From: Streptomyces sp. L-9-10
Lineage (GTDB): Bacteria; Actinomycetota; Actinomycetes; Streptomycetales; Streptomycetaceae
DNA length: 64,000 bases
Direction of reading: 5' to 3'
NCBI RefSeq assembly: GCF_004151105.1
Contig: NZ_PHRF01000008.1
Coordinates: forward strand, 1-64,000
The position numbers were made by a program, and so were the translations under genes. The notes beneath the pieces are model-generated. The model saw only the letters and a program-made list of their open reading frames with translations. It was not told the origin of the DNA and did not search any database. Shown in pieces: positions 51,534 through 60,479 of the stretch (the first letter of the stretch is position 1; every line of letters begins with the position of its first letter).

Positions 51534-53945
51534 TCAGGGAGCCGTCACCGGGGCGGGCGACTTCTCGCTCCCGCGGCCGGAACCGCCTCCGCCGCCCTCA
51601 CCCCCGCCGTCCACCGTGACCGAGCGCCGTTTGGAGACGTAGACCGCGCCGATGATGACGACGAGGGCGAGCCCCGCCACCAGCGTGCGGACGCCGGCGC
51701 TGGCGTCGGCTCCGTAACTGAACTGCACCACCGCCGGGGCGATGAGCAGCGCCACCAGGTTCATCACCTTCAGCAGCGGGTTGATGGCGGGACCCGCCGT
51801 GTCCTTGAACGGGTCTCCCACGGTGTCCCCGATGACCGTCGCGGCGTGGGCCTCACTGCCCTTGCCGCCGTGATGGCCGTCCTCGACGAGCTTCTTGGCG
51901 TTGTCCCAGGCACCGCCCGAGTTGGCGAGGAAGACGGCCATCAGCGTGCCCGTACCGATCGCGCCGGCCAGGAACGAGCCGAGCGCGCCCACGCCGAGCG
52001 AGAAGCCGACGGCGATGGGGGTCAGGACGGCGAGCAGTCCCGGGGTGGCCAGCTCGCGCAGCGCGTCCTTGGTGCAGATGTCGACCACCCGGCCGTACTC
52101 CGGTTTCTCGGTGTAATCCATGATCCCGGGGTGCTCGCGGAACTGCCTGCGCACCTCGTACACCACCGAACCGGCCGACCGCGAGACCGCGTTGATCGCC
52201 AGCCCCGAGAAGAGGAAGACGACCGCGGCGCCCAGGATCAGCCCGACCAGGTTGTTGGGCTGCGAGATGTCCAGACTGAGCGTCAGCTCGCCCGCCTTGG
52301 CCCCCACCTCCGCGACGGCCGTGGCGATGGCGTCCCGGTACGAGCCGAAGAGCGCCGACGCGGCCAGTACGGCCGTGGCGATGGCGATACCCTTCGTGAT
52401 GGCCTTGGTGGTGTTCCCCACGGCGTCGAGGTCGGTGAGCACCTGCGCGCCCGCGCCCTCGACGTCGCCGGACATCTCGGCGATGCCCTGGGCGTTGTCG
52501 GAGACGGGCCCGAAGGTGTCCATGGCCACGATGACGCCGACGGTGGTGAGCAGCCCGGTGCCCGCCAGGGCCACCGCGAACAGGGCGAGCATGATCGACG
52601 TACCGCCGAGCAGGAACGCCCCGTAGACCGCGAGACCGATCAGCAGCGCCGTGTAGACCGCGGACTCCAGACCGATGGCCACACCCGCGAGCACGACGGT
52701 GGCGGGGCCGGTCAGGGCGGACTTGCCGATGTCCCTGACCGGGCGCCGGCCGGTCTCGGTGAAGTAGCCGGTGAGCTGCTGGATAAGGGCCGCCAGCACG
52801 ATCCCGATGGCCACCGCGAGCAGGGCGAGCACCCTCGGGTCACCGCTGTGCGTCAGGATCGCCTGGTCCGTGACCCCCTCCAGCTCGGCGTACGTGGAGG
52901 GCAGGTAGACGAAGGACGCCACGGCCACCAGCGCGAGCGAGATCACCGCGGAGATGAAGAAGCCGCGGTTGATGGCGCTCATCCCGCTGCGATCGGAGCG
53001 GCGCGGGGCGACCGCGAAGATGCCGATCATCGCGGTGATCACCCCGATCGCGGGGACGATCAGCGGGAAGGCCAGCCCGAAGTCCCCGAACGCCGCCTTG
53101 CCGAGGATCAGCGCGGCGACGAGCGTCACCGCGTACGACTCGAACAGGTCCGCGGCCATGCCCGCGCAGTCGCCGACGTTGTCGCCCACGTTGTCGGCGA
53201 TCGTCGCCGCGTTGCGCGGATCGTCCTCGGGGATCCCCTGCTCAACCTTGCCGACCAGGTCGGCGCCGACGTCGGCCGCCTTGGTGAAGATGCCGCCGCC
53301 GACTCGCATGAACATGGCGATCAGCGCGGCGCCGAGGCCGAAGCCCTCCAGCACCTTGGGGGCGTCTGCGGCGTAGACGAGGACCACGCAGGAGGCACCG
53401 AGCAGACCGAGGCCCACCGTGAACATGCCGACCACGCCACCCGTACGGAATGCGATCTTCATGGCTTTGTGCGAAACGGCCGTGAGATCTTTCTCCGGCT
53501 CGCCCTCCGCCGGTGTCGCCTCACGCGCGGCCGCCGCCACCCGCACATTACTGCGTACGGCGAGACGCATGCCGATGTAACCGGTGGCCGCCGAGAAAAG
53601 CGCACCCACCAGGAAGAACAACGAACGTCCCGCGCGTTGTGACCAGTTGTCGGCCGGCAACAACATCAACAGGAAGAACACCACGACGGCGAATACGCCG
53701 AGAGTGCGCAACTGCCGTGCCAGATAGGCATTCGCGCCTTCCTGAACCGCGGCCGCGATCTCCTTCATCGAGTCGGTGCCCTCGCCGGCCGCCAGCACTT
53801 GGCGCACCAGCAGCTGGGCAACGAACAGCGCCGCCAGCGCGACGACCGCGATGACGATCACGATGACGCGGTTGTCATCCGTGAGTATCGCCGCGGCGAG
53901 AGAAGTGGGGTGCTCGGACAGTTGTGGTTGGAAGTGCCCCGCCAT
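51534..53945 (-). CDS. hppA: membrane-bound proton-translocating pyrophosphatase
   Basis: An 803-residue integral membrane enzyme with about 16 hydrophobic helices that couples pyrophosphate hydrolysis to proton export. The substrate-binding loops are 'KAADVGADLVGKVEQGIPED', 'DNVGDNVGDCAGMAADLFES' and 'GDTVGDPFKDTAGPAINPLL'. In 'VGNTTKAITKG' a Lys occupies the position that distinguishes K+-independent from K+-dependent enzymes, so a K+-independent proton pump is predicted. The C-terminus is a Gly/Ser tail. ATG 53945 follows AAGGAGG closely. A single long upstream leader (AT-rich, 53990-54100) separates it from the rsbW-like gene. Confidence 0.96.
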   Translation of the reverse strand: MAGHFQPQLSEHPTSLAAAILTDDNRVIVIVIAVVALAALFVAQLLVRQVLAAGEGTDSMKEIAAAVQEGANAYLARQLRTLGVFAVVVFFLLMLLPADNWSQRAGRSLFFLVGALFSAATGYIGMRLAVRSNVRVAAAAREATPAEGEPEKDLTAVSHKAMKIAFRTGGVVGMFTVGLGLLGASCVVLVYAADAPKVLEGFGLGAALIAMFMRVGGGIFTKAADVGADLVGKVEQGIPEDDPRNAATIADNVGDNVGDCAGMAADLFESYAVTLVAALILGKAAFGDFGLAFPLIVPAIGVITAMIGIFAVAPRRSDRSGMSAINRGFFISAVISLALVAVASFVYLPSTYAELEGVTDQAILTHSGDPRVLALLAVAIGIVLAALIQQLTGYFTETGRRPVRDIGKSALTGPATVVLAGVAIGLESAVYTALLIGLAVYGAFLLGGTSIMLALFAVALAGTGLLTTVGVIVAMDTFGPVSDNAQGIAEMSGDVEGAGAQVLTDLDAVGNTTKAITKGIAIATAVLAASALFGSYRDAIATAVAEVGAKAGELTLSLDISQPNNLVGLILGAAVVFLFSGLAINAVSRSAGSVVYEVRRQFREHPGIMDYTEKPEYGRVVDICTKDALRELATPGLLAVLTPIAVGFSLGVGALGSFLAGAIGTGTLMAVFLANSGGAWDNAKKLVEDGHHGGKGSEAHAATVIGDTVGDPFKDTAGPAINPLLKVMNLVALLIAPAVVQFSYGADASAGVRTLVAGLALVVIIGAVYVSKRRSVTVDGGGEGGGGGSGRGSEKSPAPVTAP

Positions 53946-54110
53946 TCGTCCTCCTTGACGCTCAGCGTTCAAGATGGACGGATTGTAGGGAGCGGAACAC
54001 GATCAAAACAGAGCACGCCACATGCAATTGACCTTGACTTATCGAATGACCTTGGAAGGGGTAATGGGATAAGCGCGTTAATTGGTGATCGATAATCCGA
54101 TGGAAAAGAG

Positions 54111-54134
54111 AAAGGCCCTGCTCAGCAGGGCCTT
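54111..54134 (-). terminator. terminator of the bldG/rsbW-like unit
   Basis: A perfect 10-bp stem (AAGGCCCTGC / GCAGGGCCTT) with loop TCA. On the minus strand it is followed by a T-rich run (TTTCTCTTTTCC), an intrinsic terminator about 60 bp after the rsbW-like stop. Confidence 0.85.
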
Positions 54135-54192
54135 CCTGGAATGGATCACCGGCTCCCCGTTCGGCTGCCCGAAAGGGCCGGTGGCGGCGCCG

Positions 54193-54636
54193 TCAGGGCA
54201 GCGCGACGGCCGAGGCCGTCGGCCAGCTCATCCGGATGACGCCACCGTCGTCGCCCGAGGTGACTTCCACATCGTCGACGAGCCCGCTGATGACCGCGAG
54301 ACCCATCTCGTCCTCGCCCTCGGCATCGCTCTCGTGGGAATCGGCCGACGCCGCGCCGTCGCGGGCTTCCCCGGCGGTACCGCCCGCCGTGACGCCGTCG
54401 CCGACCTCGATGGAGAAGGTTTTCTCCTCCTCGTTCAGCACGACTCTCACCGGAGCGGTGATGCCATGGCTGCGGTGCAGCCCGACCGCCCGGCTGCACG
54501 CTTCACCGACCGCGAGTCTGACCTCGTCCAACACAGCTTCATCGACGCCTGCCCGACGAGCCACGGCGGCCGCCACCAGACGGGCCGTTCTGACGTGTTC
54601 GGGCTGGGCGCTGAAGCGGAGTTCAACGGTGGCCAT
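54193..54636 (-). CDS. anti-sigma factor, RsbW-like serine kinase
   Basis: A 147-residue HATPase_c_2 protein. The N-box is 'EVRLAVGEACSRAVGLHRSH' and the G-box region 'DEMGLAVISGLVDDVEV'. An acidic Ser/Gly-rich insert (residues ~95-118) replaces the usual ATP lid, so kinase activity may be weak. ATG 54636 has GAGGGGG five bases upstream. It lies directly downstream of bldG; in S. coelicolor the adjacent gene product (SCO3548) is, as I recall, a partner of BldG in controlling sigma factors of stress and development. Confidence 0.9.
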   Translation of the reverse strand: MATVELRFSAQPEHVRTARLVAAAVARRAGVDEAVLDEVRLAVGEACSRAVGLHRSHGITAPVRVVLNEEEKTFSIEVGDGVTAGGTAGEARDGAASADSHESDAEGEDEMGLAVISGLVDDVEVTSGDDGGVIRMSWPTASAVALP

Positions 54637-54736
54637 GCGATCCCCCTCGAACGTACGAGCGTGGAAACTCACGGGCGCGGGCGCCGGGCATCACGCCCGG
54701 TGCCTCTGCCCTCTCCTCCGGAAGACGCGGCCGACC

Positions 54737-55090
54737 TCAGTCGGTGGCCGCTACGGCCTCGTCGACCGTGGTGTGGATCGGGAACACCTTGGTCAGGCCG
54801 GTGATCCGGAAGATCTTGAGAATGCGCTCCTGGTTGCAGACCAGGCGCAGCGAGCCCTCATGGGCGCGCACACGCTTCAGGCCACCCACGAGCACGCCGA
54901 GACCGGTCGAGTCCAGGAAGTCCACGCCCTCCATGTCGACAACCAGGTGGTAGCTGCCGTCGTTCACCAACTCGACCAACTGCTCGCGCAGCTTGGGCGC
55001 GGTATACACATCAATCTCGCCACCGACCTCGACGACCGTACGGTCGCCACCAGGGCCGGACACATTGCGAGTCGACAGGGACAGGTCCAC
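54737..55090 (-). CDS. bldG: anti-sigma factor antagonist BldG
   Basis: A 117-residue STAS-domain protein almost identical, as I remember it, to BldG of S. coelicolor, where it is needed for aerial mycelium and antibiotic production. The phosphorylatable Ser is Ser61 in '[14 protein letters not shown]' (Ser57 in the 113-residue S. coelicolor protein; the four extra residues are in 'NVSGPGGD' near the N-terminus). Unphosphorylated BldG binds anti-sigma proteins and frees their sigma factors. The kinase-like gene is 100 bp downstream on the same strand. Confidence 0.96.
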   Translation of the reverse strand: MDLSLSTRNVSGPGGDRTVVEVGGEIDVYTAPKLREQLVELVNDGSYHLVVDMEGVDFLDSTGLGVLVGGLKRVRAHEGSLRLVCNQERILKIFRITGLTKVFPIHTTVDEAVAATD

Positions 55091-55169
55091 GGATCCTCCA
55101 GCACCTTGCTATCGAGCGGTCGCCCCTCGGGTCTCCCCGACGGAGCCAGGGGACGTATCGCCAGCCGCG

Positions 55170-57683
55170 ATGGCATTCAATCACTTACCAGCAGTCATGC
55201 ACGACGCCTTGAGACCATTGTCCGTCACGCCAGTGACACACTCGATGCCGATGGCCAGGAATCACCGCCCCAGTGGACCCCCCGAGAGCGGGGGCAACCG
55301 CCCCTCCCCCCGTACGGTCCTGGACCGGCTCGCCACGGGGGCGGGCCGTGCTGCGCGCATCACCCATACGGAGCACCTGCCCCCGCGTGCGGGGCGTCAT
55401 GCAGTCTGGCCCGACCGCATCCGCCCGGAAGTGATCAACGCCATTCAGCGGGCCGGTATCGACCATCCGTGGGCCCACCAGGCGGCCGCCGCCGAGCACG
55501 CCCTGGACGGCGAGTCCGTCGTGATCGCCACCGGCACCGCCTCCGGCAAGTCCCTCGCGTATCTCGCCCCCGTACTGACCACCCTCCTCGACGGTTCCGA
55601 GGCGCCCAACGGCCGGGGGACGACCGCGCTCTATCTCGCCCCGACGAAGGCGCTCGCCGCCGACCAGCGGCGCGCCGTCAAGGCGCTCGCCGCCCCGCTC
55701 GGCAATCACGTGCGCCCCGCCGTCTACGACGGTGACACCCCCGTCGAGGAGCGGGAGTGGGTCCGGCAGTACGCCAACTACGTGCTGACCAATCCGGACA
55801 TGCTGCACCGGGGGATACTCCCGTCCCACCCCCGCTGGGCCTCCTTCCTGCGCGCCCTGCGCTATGTCGTCATCGACGAGTGCCACACCTACCGCGGCGT
55901 CTTCGGCTCCCATGTGGCGCAGGTACTGCGCCGACTCCGCCGCGTATGCGCCCGTTACGGAGCGAATCCGGTCTTCCTTCTCGCCTCGGCGACGGCCGCG
56001 GAGCCGGCCCAGGCCGCCGGCCGGCTCACCGGTCTGCCCGTCCACGAGGTCGCCGACGACGCCTCACCGCGCGGCGAGCTGGTCTTCGCTCTCTGGGAGC
56101 CGCCGCTCACCGAGCTGCACGGCGAGAAGGGCGCCCCCGTCCGCCGTACGGCCACCGCCGAGACCGCCGACCTCCTCACCGACCTGACCGTCCAGGGCGT
56201 CCGTACGGTCGCCTTCGTACGCTCCCGGCGCGGCGCCGAACTCATCTCCGTGATCGCCCAGGAACGGCTGGCCGAGGTGGACCGCTCGCTGGCCCGCCGG
56301 GTCGCCGCCTACCGGGGCGGCTACCTCCCCGAGGAACGCCGCGCCCTGGAGAACGCCCTGCACTCCGGCGAACTGCTCGGCCTCGCCGCCACCACCGCCC
56401 TGGAGCTGGGCATCGACGTCTCGGGCCTGGACGCCGTCGTCATCGCCGGATATCCGGGCACCCGCGCCTCCCTGTGGCAGCAGGCGGGCCGGGCGGGCCG
56501 CTCCGGGCAGGGAGCGCTGGCCATCCTGGTCGCGCGGGACGATCCGCTGGACACCTTCCTCGTCCACCACCCCGAGGCGCTGTTCCGGCAGCCCGTCGAG
56601 TCCACCGTCCTCGACCCCGACAACCCGTATGTCCTCGCCCCCCATCTGTGCGCGGCGGCCGCGGAACTCCCGCTCACCGAAGCCGATCTGACGCTCTTCG
56701 GCCCCGCCGTACCCGACCTGCTCCCGCAGCTGGAGACCGCGGGCCTGCTGCGGCGCCGCAGCTCCGGCTGGTACTGGACCCGCCGCGAGCGGGCCGCCGA
56801 CCTCGCCGACATCCGGGGCGAGGGCGGCAGTCCCGTCCAGATCGTCGAGGCGGGGACAGGACGGCTGCTGGGCACGGTCGACGAAGCCGCCTCCCACACC
56901 GCCGTCCACGACGGTGCCGTCCACCTCCACCAGGGCCGTACGTACCTGGTGAAACGGCTCGACCTGGCGGACTCGGTCGCCCTGGTCGAGGAGGCGAACC
57001 CGCCGTACTCCACCACCGCCCGCGACACCACCGCCATCTCCGTGCTCGAAACCGACACGGAGATCCCGTGGGGCGAGGGGCGCCTCTGCTACGGCTCCGT
57101 CGAAGTCACCAACCAGGTCGTCTCCTTCCTGCGCCGCCGGCTCATCACCGGCGAGGTACTGGGCGAGAGCAAACTCGACCTGCCGCCACGGACGCTCCGC
57201 ACCCGGGCCGTGTGGTGGACGGTCACCGAGGACCAGCTCGACCGGGCGCGGGTCAATCCGGAGCAGCTGGGCGGCGCGCTGCACGCCGCCGAGCACGCCT
57301 CGATCGGGATGCTGCCGCTCTTCGCGACCTGCGACCGCTGGGACATCGGCGGGGTGTCCGTGCCCCTCCATCCGGACACACTGCTGCCCACGGTCTTCGT
57401 GTACGACGGCCATCCCGGCGGCGCGGGCTTCGCGGAGCGGGCCTTCCGGACAGCCCGTGAGTGGCTCACGGCCACCCGCGAGGCCATCGCCTCCTGCGAG
57501 TGCGACGCCGGCTGTCCGTCCTGCATCCAGTCCCCGAAGTGCGGCAACGGCAACGACCCCCTGCACAAACGAGGTGCCGTACGGCTGCTGACCGAGCTGC
57601 TCAGCACCGCGCCCGACGCGCGGGCGGAAACGGATCCCGTCGCGGACGTGGACGTGGTCGCGGACGCGTCCACCGTGGCCTAG
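55170..57683 (+). CDS. DEAD/DEAH-box helicase with DUF1998-type C-terminus (MrfA/YprA-like)
   Basis: An 837-residue superfamily-2 helicase. Walker A is 'ATGTASGKSLAY', the DEAH-type box is 'VVIDECHTYRG', motif III 'LLASATAAEP' and motif VI 'QQAGRAGRSGQG'. The C-terminal domain ends in a four-Cys metal site 'CECDAGCPSCIQSPKCGNGN'. This architecture is that of B. subtilis MrfA/YprA, a helicase of a DNA-crosslink repair route. The start ATG 55170 ('MAFNHLPAV') agrees with the Streptomyces protein as I recall it. It is divergent from bldG across 79 bp. Confidence 0.93.
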   Translation: MAFNHLPAVMHDALRPLSVTPVTHSMPMARNHRPSGPPESGGNRPSPRTVLDRLATGAGRAARITHTEHLPPRAGRHAVWPDRIRPEVINAIQRAGIDHPWAHQAAAAEHALDGESVVIATGTASGKSLAYLAPVLTTLLDGSEAPNGRGTTALYLAPTKALAADQRRAVKALAAPLGNHVRPAVYDGDTPVEEREWVRQYANYVLTNPDMLHRGILPSHPRWASFLRALRYVVIDECHTYRGVFGSHVAQVLRRLRRVCARYGANPVFLLASATAAEPAQAAGRLTGLPVHEVADDASPRGELVFALWEPPLTELHGEKGAPVRRTATAETADLLTDLTVQGVRTVAFVRSRRGAELISVIAQERLAEVDRSLARRVAAYRGGYLPEERRALENALHSGELLGLAATTALELGIDVSGLDAVVIAGYPGTRASLWQQAGRAGRSGQGALAILVARDDPLDTFLVHHPEALFRQPVESTVLDPDNPYVLAPHLCAAAAELPLTEADLTLFGPAVPDLLPQLETAGLLRRRSSGWYWTRRERAADLADIRGEGGSPVQIVEAGTGRLLGTVDEAASHTAVHDGAVHLHQGRTYLVKRLDLADSVALVEEANPPYSTTARDTTAISVLETDTEIPWGEGRLCYGSVEVTNQVVSFLRRRLITGEVLGESKLDLPPRTLRTRAVWWTVTEDQLDRARVNPEQLGGALHAAEHASIGMLPLFATCDRWDIGGVSVPLHPDTLLPTVFVYDGHPGGAGFAERAFRTAREWLTATREAIASCECDAGCPSCIQSPKCGNGNDPLHKRGAVRLLTELLSTAPDARAETDPVADVDVVADASTVA

Positions 57684-58093
57684 TCCGCGAGACCCGGCAC
57701 GGCGCCCGGCGGAGGTACGGGGAGCGGTGGTCCCGCCCGCGCCCTGACCGTCGGGGTGTACGGCCCGAAGGCCACCCGCGCCGTCACGTCCGCGATCTCA
57801 GCGCTCACCACGCACCGCACCACCTCCGATCCCTGTGCCGCCGCCACCTCGACCGCTCTGCGGCAGGCGTCCGCCGACCCGAGGAGCGCGTGGTCCGCCG
57901 CGGCGAGGGCCGCCAGATCGGCCGCCGCGCCCGCCCGGTGCCGGGTGACGACCGCCTGCCCCATGGCGAGCACCAGGGCGAAGACCGCGCACAGCGCGGT
58001 CGCCGCCACCGCCGCCCACACCGTCGCCGACCCACGGTCCCGGCTCTTTGCCCTGGCCCTGGCGGCCCCGTCCCTGGCGCGGTCCCCGGTCAT
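57680..58093 (-). CDS. TadG/Rv3654c-like secreted protein
   Basis: A 137-residue protein with a basic N-terminus and one membrane helix ('GSATVWAAVAATALCAVFAL') followed by an extracytoplasmic domain with two cysteines (DACRRA, VRCVV). It resembles the Rv3654c/TadG-like pseudopilins at the end of actinobacterial Tad operons. Its ATG overlaps the tadE stop (ATGA), and its own stop overlaps the convergent helicase stop by a few bases. Confidence 0.82.
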   Translation of the reverse strand: MTGDRARDGAARARAKSRDRGSATVWAAVAATALCAVFALVLAMGQAVVTRHRAGAAADLAALAAADHALLGSADACRRAVEVAAAQGSEVVRCVVSAEIADVTARVAFGPYTPTVRARAGPPLPVPPPGAVPGLAD

Positions 58094-58578
58094 GGCGCCG
58101 CTCCGGCCGTGTGCGGGCCCCCAGCGCCGTCTCTCACGGCCTGTAGAGGGTCCAGGGCGTCCACCGCGTCCTCCGCCGACGCGACGGCCTCGGCGGTGAG
58201 CGTAAGGGCCAGGGCGCCCGGTCCAGGCGTCGGCGCCTCCACCCGCACCCGCCACAGATCGCCTGTACGGCCCAGAGTGACCCTGGCGCCCGCCGGGGCG
58301 GCCGAACGGGCGGCGGCCACCGCCGCGGCCCGTGGCTCGGCTCTGGCGGCCGCTCTCGCCCCCGCCCTCGCCGCGTCAACACACCGGATCTGCGCGGAGG
58401 CCGCCATCAGAGCCCAGACGAGGGCCAGGGCGAACACGGCCAGCGCCGGTACCGCCATCGCCGCCTCCGCCGTCACGAACCCCCGGTCGCCGTGACGGAC
58501 CGGGCGACGGCCCCTCCCGTGACGGATGTGGCGACGGCCCCGGGCCGGGTGCGTACGGGCCGTCTCAGAACTGCGCAT
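58090..58578 (-). CDS. TadE-family pseudopilin
   Basis: A protein of up to 162 residues. After a basic leader, 'GFVTAEAAMAVPALAVFALA' is the TadE prepilin-like segment (Gly before the cleavage site, Glu at +5 region) leading to a membrane helix. The Ala-rich exterior domain follows. The first ~30 residues (RRHIRHGRGRRPVRHG) are unusually basic; an internal start is possible. It overlaps the pilin gene by 14 bases and is coupled to the TadG-like gene. Confidence 0.85.
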   Translation of the reverse strand: MRSSETARTHPARGRRHIRHGRGRRPVRHGDRGFVTAEAAMAVPALAVFALALVWALMAASAQIRCVDAARAGARAAARAEPRAAAVAAARSAAPAGARVTLGRTGDLWRVRVEAPTPGPGALALTLTAEAVASAEDAVDALDPLQAVRDGAGGPHTAGAAP

Positions 58579-58765
58579 TGAGCGCCCTCCCGATCAACGA
58601 CTGCAAGGCGCCCACCACGGGCCCGCTCGTGACCACCTTGTAGAGCATCGCCGCGAGCGCGCAGGCGGCGATCGTCCCCACCGCGTACTCGGACGTGGTC
58701 ATCCCGGCGTCGGCCCGCGCCCCGCGCAGCCATACCCGCCGCATTCGTCGGATCCTCATCCACAT
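58565..58765 (-). CDS. DUF4244/Flp-type small pilin
   Basis: A 66-residue protein: basic leader, then 'DAGMTTSEYAVGTIAACALA', a Flp-pilin-like cleavage region (Gly, then Glu five residues on) leading into the membrane helix. It is the probable structural subunit of the Tad pilus-like system. ATG 58765 has GGGGAG five bases upstream; a Met two codons on is possible. Confidence 0.87.
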   Translation of the reverse strand: MWMRIRRMRRVWLRGARADAGMTTSEYAVGTIAACALAAMLYKVVTSGPVVGALQSLIGRALNAQF

Positions 58766-58797
58766 GTCATCTCCCCGTAGAAGCCGTAGAAAGTTGG

Positions 58798-59601
58798 TCA
58801 GTTTCCGTTCAGCAGCCCGCTCGCCAGGCCGATGACCACCGGCGCCACCCCCACCGCCAGGAAGGCGGGGAGGAAGCACAGCCCCACCGGGGCCGTGATC
58901 AGCACCTGGGCCCGCTGGGCTCTGGCCACCGCAGTCCGGGCTCGTTCCGCCCGGAAGCCCGCGGCCAGCCGGGACACCGGCTCGGCGGCCGGCGCTCCCG
59001 TCGATCCCGCCCGTTCGAGACAGCGGGCCAGACCCGCCGCGCCCGGTATCTCCCCGAACCGCCCCCACGCCTCGGCCGGTTCGCCGCCGAGCCGCAACTC
59101 CGCGGCCGTCCGTGCCAGCCGGTCGCCGACGGGGCCGCCCAGCGACTCCCCGACCGCCTCCGCCGCCTCGCGCGGCCCCGCCCCGGCCGCGACGCAGGCG
59201 GCCAGCAGATCCGCGGCGAGCGGGAGCTGACGGGCCGCCTCATCGGTACCGGCATGGTCGTCCGGCTTTCTCGTACGCGACCACCGGCGGACGCCGTAGG
59301 CCCCGGCGAGCCCGACCAGCCAGCCGGCCACCCCGCCGACCATGACCCAGCCGAAGATCACCGCGACGCCCGGCGGACCCCAGCGCCGCGCCCACACCGC
59401 AGCCGCCCGGGGCTGTGGCCGCCGCCGTCCGTACGCGACCGCCAGCAGGGCCACGAACCGCGCCCGCGCCCGCCGTTCACGCCGCCCGGCCTCCACGGCA
59501 AAGGCGAGAGACATCAAGGCCAGATACACCAGGGCCACAGATCCGGTCGCGGTGAGCGCCGGGACGACCGCCCACAGCCTGTGGGTGAACTCCCCCGTCA
59601 C
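58798..59601 (-). CDS. TadC-like inner-membrane platform protein
   Basis: A 267-residue T2SSF-type protein with membrane helices at the N-terminus, middle ('GVAVIFGWVMVGGVAGWLVG') and C-terminus ('APVGLCFLPAFLAVGVAPVV'), and the cytoplasmic helical domain 'LPLAADLLAACVAAGAGPRE'. It is the partner of TadB in the platform of the secretion machine. GTG 59601 overlaps the TadB stop (GTGA). Confidence 0.87.
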   Translation of the reverse strand: MTGEFTHRLWAVVPALTATGSVALVYLALMSLAFAVEAGRRERRARARFVALLAVAYGRRRPQPRAAAVWARRWGPPGVAVIFGWVMVGGVAGWLVGLAGAYGVRRWSRTRKPDDHAGTDEAARQLPLAADLLAACVAAGAGPREAAEAVGESLGGPVGDRLARTAAELRLGGEPAEAWGRFGEIPGAAGLARCLERAGSTGAPAAEPVSRLAAGFRAERARTAVARAQRAQVLITAPVGLCFLPAFLAVGVAPVVIGLASGLLNGN

Positions 59602-60479
59602 GGGGCCTCCCCGGTCCGTACGATCCGGGCGGCCCACCACAGGCCCACGCCCTCCAGCAGACAGCCCACCAGCAGACAGCCGAGCCCGGCCGGGGTATGC
59701 AGCAGGACACGCAGCGGATCCGCGCCCAGGGCCCAGCCCAGCGCCAGGCCCACCACGGGAAGCAGCGCCAGCACCACGACTGTCGCCCAGGCGCCCGCCA
59801 ACTGGGCTCGCAACCCTTCCCGCTGTTCTCTCTCCGCCCGCAGCGCCGCGTCCAGACGATCCAGCCCCCCGGCGAGCCCCGCCCCGCCGTCCACAGCCAC
59901 CCGCCAGCAGGCCGCGAGCCCGACGAGGCCGTCCGCTCCCGGCTCACGCGCCGCCTTCCGCAGGGCGTCGGGGACGTCACCGCCGAACCGCGCGGCCGCC
60001 AGCACGGCGCCCTCCGCGCTTCCCAGGCCACCGGTCGATCCCGCGGCGGCCAGCAGGGCCTGGGTGGGCTGCAGACCGGCTCGCAGTTCGCCCGCGGCCG
60101 TGCCGCACAGCGCGACGATCCTGTCGGCCCGCCGCTCACGCGCCTCACTCCGCTCCCTGGCGCGCAGCCACCGTCCCACCAGCGGCACCGCGAGCGCGCC
60201 GCCGAGCAGCGGCAGCACCGACTCGCCCACCAGCGCGAGCAGCACCGCGGGTGCCAGGCAGAGCCACTTGCCGCGCAGCCGTCGCGCCCGCTCGTGGGCC
60301 CGCGGAAGCCATCGCTCCCACGGCGGCGCCCCCGGCACCGAGGCGACGGACGAGCCCGGGGCCGCGAGCAGCCGTCTGGCCCGGCGCAAGCCCCGCTCCT
60401 GGCCGACGGCCAGCCGGACCGCTCCCCCGGCGAACAGCACGGCCGCGAAAGCGGTGACATACATCGTCAGAGCCGTCAC
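59598..60479 (-). CDS. TadB-like inner-membrane platform protein
   Basis: A 293-residue T2SSF-domain protein. 'ADRIVALCGTAAGELRAGLQ' with 'PTQALLAAA' is the cytoplasmic domain; hydrophobic helices lie at ~5-20, ~75-105 and ~235-285. GTG 60479 overlaps the tadA stop (GTGA), so assembly components are made together. Confidence 0.87.
   Translation of the reverse strand: MTALTMYVTAFAAVLFAGGAVRLAVGQERGLRRARRLLAAPGSSVASVPGAPPWERWLPRAHERARRLRGKWLCLAPAVLLALVGESVLPLLGGALAVPLVGRWLRARERSEARERRADRIVALCGTAAGELRAGLQPTQALLAAAGSTGGLGSAEGAVLAAARFGGDVPDALRKAAREPGADGLVGLAACWRVAVDGGAGLAGGLDRLDAALRAEREQREGLRAQLAGAWATVVVLALLPVVGLALGWALGADPLRVLLHTPAGLGCLLVGCLLEGVGLWWAARIVRTGEAP

Noticed and set aside
51402..53642. 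746-codon open frame antisense to hppA
   Set aside because: Shadow of the pyrophosphatase gene; no motif, and the real gene has all family signatures.
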